Positions 18,921 to 27,836 of a stretch of DNA of 64,000 nt are shown here, piece after piece. The notes under the pieces were generated by a model that was not told the DNA's origin, did not search any database, and saw nothing but the letters and a program-made list of their open reading frames with translations. The translations under genes and the position numbers were made by a program. Positions within the stretch are counted from its first letter, which is position 1, and every line of letters begins with the position of its first letter. The DNA comes from Psychrilyobacter piezotolerans (GTDB lineage: Bacteria > Fusobacteriota > Fusobacteriia > Fusobacteriales > Fusobacteriaceae), in contig NZ_QUAJ01000015.1 in assembly GCF_003391055.1 (NCBI RefSeq), positions 1 to 64,000 of the forward strand, written 5' to 3'.

Positions 18921-19232
18921 TTGTTAACCTCCAAAATTTTATAAGCTCAACAGATAATTATGGTTAAATATCTGTATCCAGTTATAAAAAATAATTTTTT
19001 TATTCGTAACATTATATCATATTTTTCAAGTATTTAGTATATACTATTAGTAGTAAGTCTATTTGTGTAATTTGCGACAAAAGGCTGAAAACTGGGCTAC
19101 CAATAAACACCAATAAAAAATCTAAGAAAATAATATTTCTGCGAAATAACTATAAAAGTTTTATGTAACTGAGTAGAAGAATTAAAAAATTAAAAATTAG
19201 AGTTAAATCCATAGAAATAGGAGTGATGATAT
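18921..19232. other. Intergenic, with a decayed dispersed repeat
   Basis: No gene is seen. Positions about 19051-19125 hold text of the dispersed intergenic repeat family (tttgtgtaatttgcgacaaa and ctaccaataaacaccaat), also found at 30.3, 31.1, 32.6 and 37.4 kb. Confidence 0.55.
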
Positions 19233-20312
19233 ATGTTAGCAGCATTTATAATGGCAGGAGGATCTGGGGAAAGATTTTGGCCCCTGTCAACTAAGGAAAG
19301 ACCTAAACAGTTGTTGAAATTAATAGATGAAGATAGAAGTTTAATCAGGATGACAGTAGACCGTATACTGCCAATCATACCAGCAGATAAAATATTTATA
19401 GGGACAAATGCTGTCCAGGCAGAAGCTATCAGGATGGAGCTGCCGGATCTGCCATATGAAAATATAATTGTGGAACCGGCATTCAAGGATACCGCTGCAG
19501 CTATTGGATACGGAGCAGTTAAGATAAAGGAAAAATTAAAGGATGAAAAGATTACCATGGTGGTCCTGGCTTCCGATCATATAATAAAAAATGAGGATAA
19601 CTTCAGAAAAAGAATATTAGGAGCCGGTGAGGTAGCGGAGGAAACAAATTCCATCATCACATTGGGAATAAAGCCCAATAAACCCGAAACGGGGTATGGA
19701 TATATAGAGGTAAAAGAGGCGTACATAGGGGAGCCCAGTAAGGTAATAAGATTTTGGGAAAAACCAAATCTAGAGAGGGCAGAGGAGTATGTTGAAGCCG
19801 GAAACTACCTTTGGAACAGCGGGATGTTTGTCATGGGAATCGATATGATTATGGGGTCCTTTGAAAAATATATGCCGAAGCATTCGAAAATTTTTAATGC
19901 AATAGCGAAATTAAAGGAGAAAAATTTAGAAGGGGAAGCTGAATCAGAGGAGCTTAAAACTTTATTTGAGAAGTTTCAAAAGATATCTATCGACTTCGGG
20001 ATTATGGAAAAAGCTAAGAATATCAAAGTGATCCCTGTGGATTTCGGGTGGAACGACGTGGGAAGCTACCCTGCCCTGGATGAGGTGCTGGAACACAATG
20101 AAAACGGGACTGTGAACAGAGCCAACGAACTCATTGAGATCGGGAGTAAGAATAATATAATAATAGGGACGAAAAAAATAGTAGCTACAATAGGACTGGA
20201 AGACCTGGTGGTAGTAGAAACTAAAGATGCCCTCCTGGTGTGTAAAAAAGAGAGAGCCCAGGATATAAAGAAGGTGTTGAAGGAGATAGCGGAGAGGGAG
20301 AAGGTTAATTAA
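19233..20312 (+). CDS. manC: Mannose-1-phosphate guanylyltransferase
   Basis: A 359-residue nucleotidyltransferase that makes GDP-mannose from mannose-1-phosphate and GTP for surface glycans. The pyrophosphorylase signature is IMAGGSGERFWPLST followed by ERPKQLLKL; ASDHII, KPETGYGYIEV and RFWEKP are typical. It lacks the C-terminal phosphomannose isomerase domain of bifunctional enzymes. It stands alone; RBS aggagtg precedes the ATG. Confidence 0.92.
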   Translation: MLAAFIMAGGSGERFWPLSTKERPKQLLKLIDEDRSLIRMTVDRILPIIPADKIFIGTNAVQAEAIRMELPDLPYENIIVEPAFKDTAAAIGYGAVKIKEKLKDEKITMVVLASDHIIKNEDNFRKRILGAGEVAEETNSIITLGIKPNKPETGYGYIEVKEAYIGEPSKVIRFWEKPNLERAEEYVEAGNYLWNSGMFVMGIDMIMGSFEKYMPKHSKIFNAIAKLKEKNLEGEAESEELKTLFEKFQKISIDFGIMEKAKNIKVIPVDFGWNDVGSYPALDEVLEHNENGTVNRANELIEIGSKNNIIIGTKKIVATIGLEDLVVVETKDALLVCKKERAQDIKKVLKEIAEREKVN

Positions 20313-20404
20313 CTCCTCCTTCTTATGGAGGTCGAGACCTCTTCCCTTTTACGGTTTCACGGGGTTACGAGTATTAGAAAATTCTTATAGTAAAAAAGAA
20401 TTTT
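20313..20404 (+). repeat. Hairpin-bearing intergenic repeat, copy A
   Basis: Directly after manC: an aactcct start, small GC hairpins (gaggtc/gacctc), then ttcacggggttacgagtattag and a hairpin of aaaattctt with aagaatttt. A second copy at 32461-32536 keeps the layout and the acgagta-tag text but has a different stem sequence. Positions 20405-20739 hold no gene, only repeat fragments such as taccacaaattttcactaatg. Confidence 0.5.
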
Positions 20405-20739
20405 TTAAATGTAACATTAGGAGAAACCAAAGTATAGAAGAATGTTTTTACCACAAATTTTCACTAATGATACAAATTTTATTATTAAAATATTAAATGT
20501 TTAAGGTTTTAAATTGATATTATAAAAATTATGTAAATGGAATATGAAAATAAAATTTATAAAAATATTCGACGACTTACTAAAAAGATTGCTTCGATTC
20601 GATTTTTTATAATTTTTTAGATTATGAAATAATAATTTTTATATAATCTTGAACTTTGGTTACTTTTTTTCAAGAGAAAGTAACAGAAAGATTTATTAAA
20701 ATTAAGTGTAGATGAGTATATCATATAAAAAAAAGAAAG

Positions 20740-20955
20740 TTCTAAAGATTCCATCTTTAATACGGGTTCATTTCTTTTTATGAGAAAAAGAAACGAACCA
20801 AAGAAAAGCTCACACTTTCTAAAAAATGTTTATTTGAGTAAGTCAGAGGTTATTTTAGTCTTTTTCCAGCTACCGTCCTCGTTACACTGCGGAACCTAAC
20901 TTGTATGACGACTTAGTAGGATGATTTCTGTGTAGTTGGAAAACATTTAGAAAGT
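20740..20955 (+). repeat. Large structured intergenic repeat, copy 1
   Basis: It begins ttctaaagattccatctttaa, continues tttctttttatgag and aaagaaaagctcacact, and has a core agctaccgtcctcg / actgcggaacctaacttg. Outer arms (20813-20830 and 20938-20955, ctttctaaaaaatgtt with aacatttagaaag) and inner arms (taagtc at 20839, gactta at 20910) are complementary, so the unit can fold into a long nested hairpin. It matches the inverted copy at 22164-22370 closely. Confidence 0.7.
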
Positions 20956-21028
20956 GGGGCAGGGAAAAGAAAGAATAATCTATATAAAAAATATTATGAC
21001 TACAAGTTCATCAACAGGGGGATAAAGA

Positions 21029-21838
21029 ATGAGTGAAAAAAATATAATAGATAAAACTGAGATGCCTGTCACAAAAAAATCTATATCTGAAGATTTGAAG
21101 AATTTGGGGATAGAAAAAGGTGATATATTATTAGTTCATTCTTCTCTCTCTAGTTTAGGATGGATATGCGGAGGGGCACAAACTGTAATAATGTCTCTGC
21201 TAGATGCCGTAGGAGAAGAAGGAAGCGTGGTAATGCCAACTCACAGTGGAGATTGGAGTGATCCTGTTGAATGGGGAAACCCGTCTGTACCTGAAAAATG
21301 GCATAAAATAATCTATGATAATATGCCGGCTTATGATCCCGATCTCACTCCTACAAGGGGAATGGGAGGGATTCCGGAACTATTTAGGACTTTTCCTAAT
21401 GTTATACGGTCAAGTCATCCCCAAGGGTCATTTTGTGCCAGTGGAAAATTTAAGGAAAAGATTGCAGGAAATCATCCACTGACTCCTCAATTTGGAATGG
21501 GATCACCCTTAGGAGCCCTATATAATTTAGATAAAACCAAGGTTTTATTGCTGGGAGTGGGTTATGATTCCTGCACCAGCTTTCATCTGGGAGAAACTCT
21601 TATAGGAAATAAAGTAAATATAAGTAGAACGGGATCAGCAATTTATGAAAAAGGTAAAAGAACCTGGAAATGGTTTGAGGATTATGAATATAATTCAGAT
21701 GATTTTTCGAAACTTGGGAAAGCATTTGAAGGTAGGCATAAAGTAACAAAAAAAACTGTAGGAAATGCAGAATGCAGGTTATTTTCTTTAAGGGAAGCAG
21801 TGGATTTTTCTAAAGAATGGCTGTTAAAAAATAGGTAA
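21029..21838 (+). CDS. AAC(3)-family N-acetyltransferase
   Basis: A 269-residue member of the antibiotic N-acetyltransferase fold that includes aminoglycoside 3-N-acetyltransferases and YokD. Visible family motifs: GDILLVHSSLSSLGW, VVMPTHSGDWSDP, RGMGGIPELFR, SSHPQGSFCA and LLLGVGYDSCTSFHLGE. Many chromosomal members are not proven resistance enzymes, so the natural substrate is open. RBS cagggggat precedes the ATG. It stands alone and is enclosed by structured repeats, one before (20740-20955) and two after (21876-22110 and 22164-22370), which may mean it arrived as a cassette. Confidence 0.88.
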   Translation: MSEKNIIDKTEMPVTKKSISEDLKNLGIEKGDILLVHSSLSSLGWICGGAQTVIMSLLDAVGEEGSVVMPTHSGDWSDPVEWGNPSVPEKWHKIIYDNMPAYDPDLTPTRGMGGIPELFRTFPNVIRSSHPQGSFCASGKFKEKIAGNHPLTPQFGMGSPLGALYNLDKTKVLLLGVGYDSCTSFHLGETLIGNKVNISRTGSAIYEKGKRTWKWFEDYEYNSDDFSKLGKAFEGRHKVTKKTVGNAECRLFSLREAVDFSKEWLLKNR

Positions 21839-21875
21839 GGAAACAGAATAACCTAAGTTACTGCTTGTAAAAAAG

Positions 21876-22110
21876 ACCTAAGGATTCCATCCTTAACTGT
21901 GTTCATAATAAAAGCTTATTTCACTCCTAAAGGAGCGAGATACTTTTTCTCTACAGCAAGAAATAAGTATCCAAAAAGTGCCGGAAGTTTCTAATTGCCT
22001 TAGTGAGTTAGTCCAGGGATTCCCGTTTCTTATTGGGATGCCTGACGGGCATGGTGGGTAGGACGAAACTCGTTAGATATTTACTGTGAAGTCGGACGAC
22101 TACAAACTTC
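21876..22110 (+). repeat. Large structured intergenic repeat, copy 2 (divergent)
   Basis: It shares the leading end with copy 1 (cctaaggattccatccttaactgtgttcat) and the outer complementary arms (gaagttt at 21984, aaacttc at 22104), but the central part differs and carries other GC-rich stems (gattcccgtttcttattggga, cctgacgggcatgg). It is probably a related but distinct member of the family. Confidence 0.5.
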
Positions 22111-22163
22111 AGAGTTATAAATAATAAAGACACTTAAAAATTATTTTCTCTTGGTTTTTTTTT

Positions 22164-22370
22164 AACTTTGAAAGTGATATTACTTTGTACTTTCATATAT
22201 ACTAGAGCGTTCAACAAATTAAGTTCCGCAGTTAAGCGAGGACTGTAGCTTTCAAAGCTCGTATATTAATATTTTACTTAGGAACAATTTTCAAAGTTTG
22301 AGCTTTTCTTTCCTCTGTTTCTTTTACTCACTAAAAGAAATAGAGCCAGTTAAGGGTGGAACCCTTAGAA
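22164..22370 (-). repeat. Large structured intergenic repeat, copy 3 (inverted)
   Basis: Read on the minus strand it gives ttctaagggttccacccttaa, tttcttttagtgagtaaaag, ggaaagaaaagctcaaactt and the core agctacagtcctcg / actgcggaacttaatttg, matching copy 1 over most of its length. The outer arms (aactttgaaa / tttcaaagtt) and inner arms (tatatactagagc / gctcgtatatta) pair, but with sequences different from those of copy 1. The remainder up to 22447 holds no gene. Confidence 0.7.
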
Positions 22371-22447
22371 TTTATTAGTGTAGTTCTTTGGTGATAAAAA
22401 ATTAAATATAAATTTATGTATAGTACGTATACCAACGGGAGGGAAAA

Positions 22448-23422
22448 ATGGTAGAAGAAGTTTATAAAAATATTTGGCGGATAGAAGTACCGCTTCCTAA
22501 AAGTCCTTTAAAATTTTTAAATGCTTATGTTATTGTAGGGGGTAAAAAAAATCTTCTTATAGATACCGGATTTAATCGTCAGGAATGTAAGGCTGCTCTT
22601 TCCAAAGGTCTGGAGAAAATAGGGGTCTCCATGGATCGGACCGATATCTTTATCACTCATCTTCACAGCGACCATTCCGGCTTGGTATCGGATTTTATAA
22701 AAAAAGGAAGAAAGGTTTACTGCAGCAAAAAAGATGCCCTGGATATAAATCTTCTCCGGGATTTTAACAGATGGAAAAATAATTTTACGGGAGCTGAAAA
22801 GCTTGGATTTCCGGAAGACCTGGATGAATATTTTGACAGACATCCCGGGTTTAAGTTCAACAATACCCATGATGTAGAGTTTTCCTATGTGGAAGACGGA
22901 GAAATAATCCAGATAGGGGAATATTCTCTTCAGTGTGTATCTACTCCTGGGCACACCCAGGGAATAATGTGTCTCTATGAAAAAAATCATAGACTACTGT
23001 TTTCCGGAGATCATATTTTAGAGAGAATAACTCCCAATATATCGGTATGGTCCCTGGAAAATGATGCTCTGGCAGATTATATAAATAGTTTAAGAAAAAT
23101 CAAAAAATTAAATGTAGACAAGGTTTTTCCTTCCCATAGAAACCTCTTTGATTATTGCCACCAAAGGATCGATGAATTAATCGATCATCACCATGAAAGG
23201 CTTATAGAGGTAAAAGAAATTCTAGTCAGAAAAAGTTTACAATCTCCATATGAGGTAGCTTCTCAAATGAAGTGGGATATTAAATTTTCAAACTGGGATG
23301 ATCTTCCCCATGTTCAAAGGTGGTTTGCCACTGGAGAAGCTATGGCGCATTTAGTTTACCTCTATAATTTAAGAAAAGTTTCTCTTTCCGACAATAAATA
23401 CTATGAATTTTCTAATTTTTAA
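22448..23422 (+). CDS. Metallo-beta-lactamase fold hydrolase
   Basis: A 324-residue soluble protein of the MBL superfamily. The metal motif is ITHLHSDHSGL (HxHxDH), with a later His in STPGHTQG, an Asp in LLFSGDHIL and a His in VFPSHRNLFD. A C-terminal helical region of about 100 residues follows, as in the LACTB2/winged-helix type members. The substrate, probably a thioester or phosphodiester, cannot be told. RBS gggaggg precedes the ATG. Isolated gene. Confidence 0.88.
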   Translation: MVEEVYKNIWRIEVPLPKSPLKFLNAYVIVGGKKNLLIDTGFNRQECKAALSKGLEKIGVSMDRTDIFITHLHSDHSGLVSDFIKKGRKVYCSKKDALDINLLRDFNRWKNNFTGAEKLGFPEDLDEYFDRHPGFKFNNTHDVEFSYVEDGEIIQIGEYSLQCVSTPGHTQGIMCLYEKNHRLLFSGDHILERITPNISVWSLENDALADYINSLRKIKKLNVDKVFPSHRNLFDYCHQRIDELIDHHHERLIEVKEILVRKSLQSPYEVASQMKWDIKFSNWDDLPHVQRWFATGEAMAHLVYLYNLRKVSLSDNKYYEFSNF

Positions 23423-23540
23423 TCTTTATTTATTGAGGGAATGGAAATAAATTGTTGAGCATTTAAAAAATAATGTTAAAAAAATTTATAAGTAAAGTAC
23501 AAAAATGAAAGTTGATCAAATTGAAAAAGGAGACAAAAAT

Positions 23541-24134
23541 ATGAAAATACTGTGGTACGATACGGAAACAACTGGATTAACAGAAAACAGTGCTATGTTT
23601 CAGATATCTGGAGTGATAGAGATAGATGGTGAAGTAAAGGAGGAGTTTGATATCTTCTGTAAACCCCATGTGGGAGCAGATATATCGGAACAGGCCTTGG
23701 AAGTAACAGGAATAAGTCGTGAACAGTTAGATAGTTTTCCACCTCCTAAAAAAGCCTATGAGGAGTTAGTAGAAATTTTTTCAAAATATATCGATAAATT
23801 CGACAGAGAGGATAAATTTATCATTGCAGGGCAGAATGTAAAATTTGATATCGATGTACTGAACAGGTTTTTCAAGAGAAACAATGATAATTATCTGGGA
23901 AGTTTTCTTAATTATAAGCAGGTATTTGATACCCTCAGTGTATATACGGCATTGGAGATAGCAGATGTAGTACCTAAACTGGAGAATCATAAGTTGGAAA
24001 CTATATGTAAAATCATGGGAGTAGAACTGAGTAATGCCCACAATAGTCTGGCCGATATAAAAGCTACCAAAGAGGTAGGGGATAAACTGCTGCAGGGGCT
24101 TAGGAGGATAAAAAAACAGAAGATTAAACTTTAA
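23541..24134 (+). CDS. DnaQ-like 3'-5' exonuclease (DEDDh)
   Basis: A 197-residue exonuclease fold. Motif Exo I is WYDTETTGL, Exo II lies in GQNVKFDIDVLNRF, and Exo III is HNSLADIKAT (His and Asp of DEDDh). It may be a proofreading-type subunit, an RNase T-like enzyme or a stand-alone repair nuclease. I chose the ATG at 23541 with aaaggaga 8 bases upstream; an ATG 36 bases earlier has no binding site. Downstream, 24169-24254 contains a non-started fragment ending in nearly the same residues (KKKIKL), perhaps a gene remnant. Confidence 0.88.
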   Translation: MKILWYDTETTGLTENSAMFQISGVIEIDGEVKEEFDIFCKPHVGADISEQALEVTGISREQLDSFPPPKKAYEELVEIFSKYIDKFDREDKFIIAGQNVKFDIDVLNRFFKRNNDNYLGSFLNYKQVFDTLSVYTALEIADVVPKLENHKLETICKIMGVELSNAHNSLADIKATKEVGDKLLQGLRRIKKQKIKL

Positions 24135-24256
24135 AAAATAGAAGTTTATACATTGAATATTTTAACGGGCTTAATAATTTACAATCATGAAGTCGTAGAG
24201 GTAAAGGTTGGAGGGACTGGTTTAAATATTGAAAAGAAAAAGATTAAATTGTAAAA

Positions 24257-24286
24257 AAAATCTATCCCTGTTAAGGGATAGATTTT
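24257..24286 (-). terminator. Terminator of the secreted-protein gene
   Basis: A 12-bp stem, aaaatctatccc with gggatagatttt. The run of eight A at 24253-24260 is the T tail on the minus strand. It may also stop plus-strand transcripts. Confidence 0.85.
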
Positions 24287-24299
24287 AATTATGAGGGAC

Positions 24300-24896
24300 C
24301 TAAGGCAAAGATTTTAATTTTTCGTAATCGATTGCACTTGCGTAATCTTTTAATTCTTTCTTGGTTATTTCCTGTCCTTCAACTAATACTAAAAATCTAT
24401 CAGCAACAATGATTTCGAGTTTACCTTTTTTACTGTAGGGGTCGAATTTTACAATAGCTTTCTCACGTTTAATTCTTTCGAGTTTTCCACCATCAGATGT
24501 AGTAAGCATCGGATTACTATATATGGCCATCATATTTTGTATAAGCTGGGAATCGGTGATAATCTGGACAGTAATGGAACTGGATTTGTTATTATATTGA
24601 CGTTTAGTCGTAATAGCACCACCGAACAAAGATGCATTCGTTGTCTGAGAAGCTGTAGTCCATCCACTCAAAGGTTTCGGAAGAAAAGGTTCCAGCCCTT
24701 CTGCCACCTCTTGTTGAATCAATTGGGATGCATAGTTAAGACTTTCGACAGAATATTTATATTCGCCGGCTTTATAATATTTATACGCCTCCTTCATAGA
24801 ATCTTCAATATCGTTGGCATATGCAGGGACAGAAAATATCATCAATATGATGAACAGTCCATTCATTTTCAGATTTTTAATGTTCAAATTAAACAT
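24300..24896 (-). CDS. Secreted protein of unknown function
   Basis: A 198-residue protein that I do not recognise. It starts at the ATG at 24896 behind a strong ggaggt; a longer reading frame has no binding site. A signal peptide (NGLFIILMIFSVPAYA, cut before NDIED) sends it to the periplasm. The mature part opens with a short TPR-like helical stretch (YKYYKAGEYKYSVESLNYASQL), then a beta-rich part (ITVQIITDSQLIQ, GKLEIIVADRFLVLVEG). The pattern suggests a structural or binding protein, not an enzyme. It stands alone. Confidence 0.75.
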   Translation of the reverse strand: MFNLNIKNLKMNGLFIILMIFSVPAYANDIEDSMKEAYKYYKAGEYKYSVESLNYASQLIQQEVAEGLEPFLPKPLSGWTTASQTTNASLFGGAITTKRQYNNKSSSITVQIITDSQLIQNMMAIYSNPMLTTSDGGKLERIKREKAIVKFDPYSKKGKLEIIVADRFLVLVEGQEITKKELKDYASAIDYEKLKSLP

Positions 24897-24989
24897 ACAG
24901 ACCTCCTTTTTATAGGTTAAATTGATAACAATTTTAATGCGGTAAACCATATAACAAAACGACATAAACTGAACAAAATAAATATTCAC

Positions 24990-25551
24990 TATTAATATAT
25001 AAAGAAAAGTAAAAAATCCTTTTTTTATTAATGATAAATTTTATATGATTTTGAATCACGATTATGATTGCCGTGAACAGAGTGGAAAGGCTATGGTTAT
25101 AGATTTTATTTTATTATTCCATATTTTTAAATGGAGGAATTGAGAGAGTTTTTGTAAATATATTAAAATAACCTGACTATCCTACTGGCTGAAAAAATAT
25201 TCAGAATGAAAGCAGGGTAATGTTTTCCTCCATGCTATAGACATGGCTGCAATTAATCCCCCCATGGCAGATAAACTTGCAGGGATAAATGCTTTGACTA
25301 TGGAAATATCTGGGGTAAAATTAAGAGAGGATAAAATCGAGATAATAAACAACCTGTAGTAGATTATGATAAATATGTCAAAAAAAGGAGTTTCTCGCAG
25401 GTAGCTGGATTGAAATAATAAAGTTTTTATTATGGCGGGAAAAAATACAAGATGTTATGATACGTGCCTTGAATGAAATTTAATAAATAATTCTTATGAA
25501 ACTGTAGAAAAATACGAAGAATTATCGATGCTTATAAAGGAGGAGATTCTT
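24990..25551. other. Long intergenic stretch with decayed coding-like text
   Basis: No intact gene. Around 25230-25363 on the plus strand one frame reads without stops (AIDMAAINPPMADKLAGINA and onward) but has no start signal, and other frames nearby are broken. This looks like a gene remnant; I cannot name the family. Confidence 0.4.
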
Positions 25552-26568
25552 ATGATGGTAACAGTATTAATGCCTGTATATAATGCAGGTGAATTTTTAA
25601 GGGAAGCAATGGATAGTATTTTAAATCAAACTTATGAGGAATTTGAGTTTTTGATAATAAATGACGGGTCTACAGATTCAAGTGTAAATATAATTGAGTC
25701 CTATGAAGATGAAAGGATAAAATTAGTTCATAACACCGAGAATATGGGACTTATAAAGACTCTGAATAAAGGGATAGAGATAGCTCGTGGGAAATATATT
25801 GTCAGGATGGATGCCGATGATATAGCAGAAACAAATAGGATAGAAACACAAGTAAATTTTATGGAAAGTAATGATGATGTTGCAGTGGCAGGATCCAATG
25901 GGGTAATATTTTTATCCGATAAACCTATGATAAAAAAACCAACAGATTTTCCTATAAGATACACTGAAATCAGGTGCAGACTCCTCTTTGAAAGCCCCAT
26001 AATGCATCCAGCTGTAATAATGAGAAAAAATGTGTTATTAGAAAATAATTATAGGTATAGGGATGAATATAAGGATACGGAAGATTATGGATTGTGGGTG
26101 GAGATAGCAAAGGATCATAAGATCGTAAATATTCCTAAAAAATTATTGAGATACAGGATAGTTTCCAGCAGTATGACCAATCAGGCACTAAAAAAGATGA
26201 GTGACAGGATAAGGGTAATGAAAAAAATATATATTCTGGGACTGGATTATTTAGGGGTTGAATATAGTGAAGATGAACTGGATATCCATGCAGAGATAGC
26301 TCTCTCTTCTACTTTAAAACACTTTCAGTATACTAAAAGAAGTGTTGAAAAATGGCTGCATAAATTAATAGCTGCAAACAATTTTATCGGAAGATATAAG
26401 TCAGAAATTTTTAATAGAGAGATAGCGGAACAGTATTTTAACGTCTGTGTATACAATGGAACCTATGTAGATTATAAGAATAGTAAATTTGCTAACTATA
26501 ATCCTAAGAGTTTCTTTACGTATATGAAGTTAAAGAGTGCTGTCAGGATAAAACAGATGGTAAGGTAA
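25552..26568 (+). CDS. Family 2 glycosyltransferase
   Basis: A 338-residue GT-A enzyme that would transfer a sugar from a nucleotide donor to a surface glycan. The N-terminal domain has VTVLMPVYNAGEFL, LIINDGSTDSS, the metal-binding VRMDADD and a later EDYGLWVEIA region. The C-terminal 120 residues are helical and not conserved in any family I know. Starts at ATG 25552 with aaaggagga 7 bases upstream. It is 20 bases before the HxlR gene and may be co-transcribed. Confidence 0.9.
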   Translation: MMVTVLMPVYNAGEFLREAMDSILNQTYEEFEFLIINDGSTDSSVNIIESYEDERIKLVHNTENMGLIKTLNKGIEIARGKYIVRMDADDIAETNRIETQVNFMESNDDVAVAGSNGVIFLSDKPMIKKPTDFPIRYTEIRCRLLFESPIMHPAVIMRKNVLLENNYRYRDEYKDTEDYGLWVEIAKDHKIVNIPKKLLRYRIVSSSMTNQALKKMSDRIRVMKKIYILGLDYLGVEYSEDELDIHAEIALSSTLKHFQYTKRSVEKWLHKLIAANNFIGRYKSEIFNREIAEQYFNVCVYNGTYVDYKNSKFANYNPKSFFTYMKLKSAVRIKQMVR

Positions 26569-26588
26569 AAAAATAAGAGGAGTGCAGT

Positions 26589-26933
26589 ATGCCGGAAGAT
26601 AGACTAAATAAGATAAGTTGTAGTAATTATAAGTGTGAGATTGAGTTAACTCTTGAAATAATAAGCGGGAAATGGAAAGCACTTATTTTATGGAATTTGG
26701 GGAACTATGGAACCATAAGGTTCAATGAATTTAAAAGACGTATTCCAGGGATAACTCAAAAGATGCTGACTCAGCAGCTGAGAGATCTTGAAAATAATAA
26801 GCTGGTAAGCAGAAAGGTATACCCGCAAGTTCCTCCCATGGTGGAATACTCATTGACAGAGTTAGGAGAAAGACTTATGCCAATCTTAGAAGAGATGGAT
26901 AAGTGGGGAAAAGACTATATGAGTTTAAGATAA
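26589..26933 (+). CDS. HxlR-family transcriptional regulator
   Basis: A 114-residue winged-helix regulator. Family text is plain: [56 protein letters not shown]. Cys residues near the N-terminus ([10 protein letters not shown]) are where HxlR proteins often sense thiol or aldehyde stress. The target is unknown; neighbours are a glycosyltransferase and a convergent YczE-like gene. Confidence 0.92.
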   Translation: MPEDRLNKISCSNYKCEIELTLEIISGKWKALILWNLGNYGTIRFNEFKRRIPGITQKMLTQQLRDLENNKLVSRKVYPQVPPMVEYSLTELGERLMPILEEMDKWGKDYMSLR

Positions 26934-26967
26934 AAAAAGCTCTCAATTATAATTGAGAGCTTTTTTT
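26932..26967. terminator. Bidirectional terminator
   Basis: A stem of about 17 bp, aaaaaaagctctcaatt with aattgagagcttttttt, between the convergent HxlR and YczE-like genes. Confidence 0.93.
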
Positions 26968-26980
26968 ATTGATTTTTTAT

Positions 26981-27634
26981 CTACTTAAAGATGTATTTTT
27001 TTAGTAAGACTGTCTCATTTTTTATGTCACGGTGAATTACAGATTTCACGTCGAAATTAAACATTTTAAAGACCAACTGTATGATACTTCCCGTGAAAAG
27101 AGCTGTAATAACTGTGCCCATCCCTGCATATCCGCCGAGAAAATAGCCCATCCCTAAGACACATATCTCGATGGTATTTCTAACGCCTCTCACTGAAAAA
27201 TTAGTCTTTTTAGTGAGAGCGACCATCAGGGCATCTCTAGGACCACAGCCGAGACCGGCGGAGATATAGAGGTAACACCCCACACTGAATACAAACAACC
27301 CGATGAACATCATGGGGATTCCCATGTAGAAACTTTTACTCAGGGGAACTATATTCATATATAATATCAGATCCAGAAAGGTACCGAAAAATAAGATGTT
27401 TAATACCGTTCCGCTGCCTATTTTTTCCCCCAGAAAAACATCCAGTGTTATAACAATAATTCCGATAAGGATACTGGCCTGGCCCATGGTAATATTTCCG
27501 ACTTTAGAGATCCCCTGGTGGAGTACATCCCAGGGAGAAAATCCTAAGTTGGATTTTATGATTATAACTACCCCCAAAGAGCAGACAAAAAAACCTAAAA
27601 ATAATTTTAAGTATCTGAGTATTTCATTTTTCAT
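26981..27634 (-). CDS. YczE/YitT-like integral membrane protein
   Basis: A 217-residue protein with five to six membrane segments. It shows the YczE pattern: LGVVIIIKSNLGFSPWDVLHQGIS near the start and LGCGPRDALMVALTKKT in the middle, two related halves. The function of the family is not established. RBS gaggaagg precedes the ATG. Single gene; the preceding 27635-27795 holds only AT-rich promoter-type DNA. Confidence 0.85.
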   Translation of the reverse strand: MKNEILRYLKLFLGFFVCSLGVVIIIKSNLGFSPWDVLHQGISKVGNITMGQASILIGIIVITLDVFLGEKIGSGTVLNILFFGTFLDLILYMNIVPLSKSFYMGIPMMFIGLFVFSVGCYLYISAGLGCGPRDALMVALTKKTNFSVRGVRNTIEICVLGMGYFLGGYAGMGTVITALFTGSIIQLVFKMFNFDVKSVIHRDIKNETVLLKKYIFK

Positions 27635-27795
27635 GACCTTCCTCCTCTGCTAAAATTCTATGCTTTATATTTTTTTACTCCTAGTATAACCTTTTTCATA
27701 GATTGTTCCTAATTAAATATTTTATGCAGTCAAAGTTATCTTGCTGTAGGAGTTATAAGGTAGTTTAACTTTAGTTTTTATTAAGTTAAACAAAG

Positions 27796-27825
27796 AAAAA
27801 AAGCTGGCTGAATAGCCAGCTTTTT
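27796..27825 (-). terminator. Terminator of the alcohol dehydrogenase gene
   Basis: A 12-bp or longer stem, aaaaagctggct with agccagcttttt, loop gaat; A and T runs on both sides let it work in both directions. Confidence 0.9.
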
Positions 27826-27836
27826 CTATAAAATTT

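Noticed and set aside
24169-24254. Short frame ending KKKIKL after the exonuclease gene, like a duplicated tail
   Set aside because: No start signal and no recognisable domain; the resemblance covers only a few Lys-rich residues.
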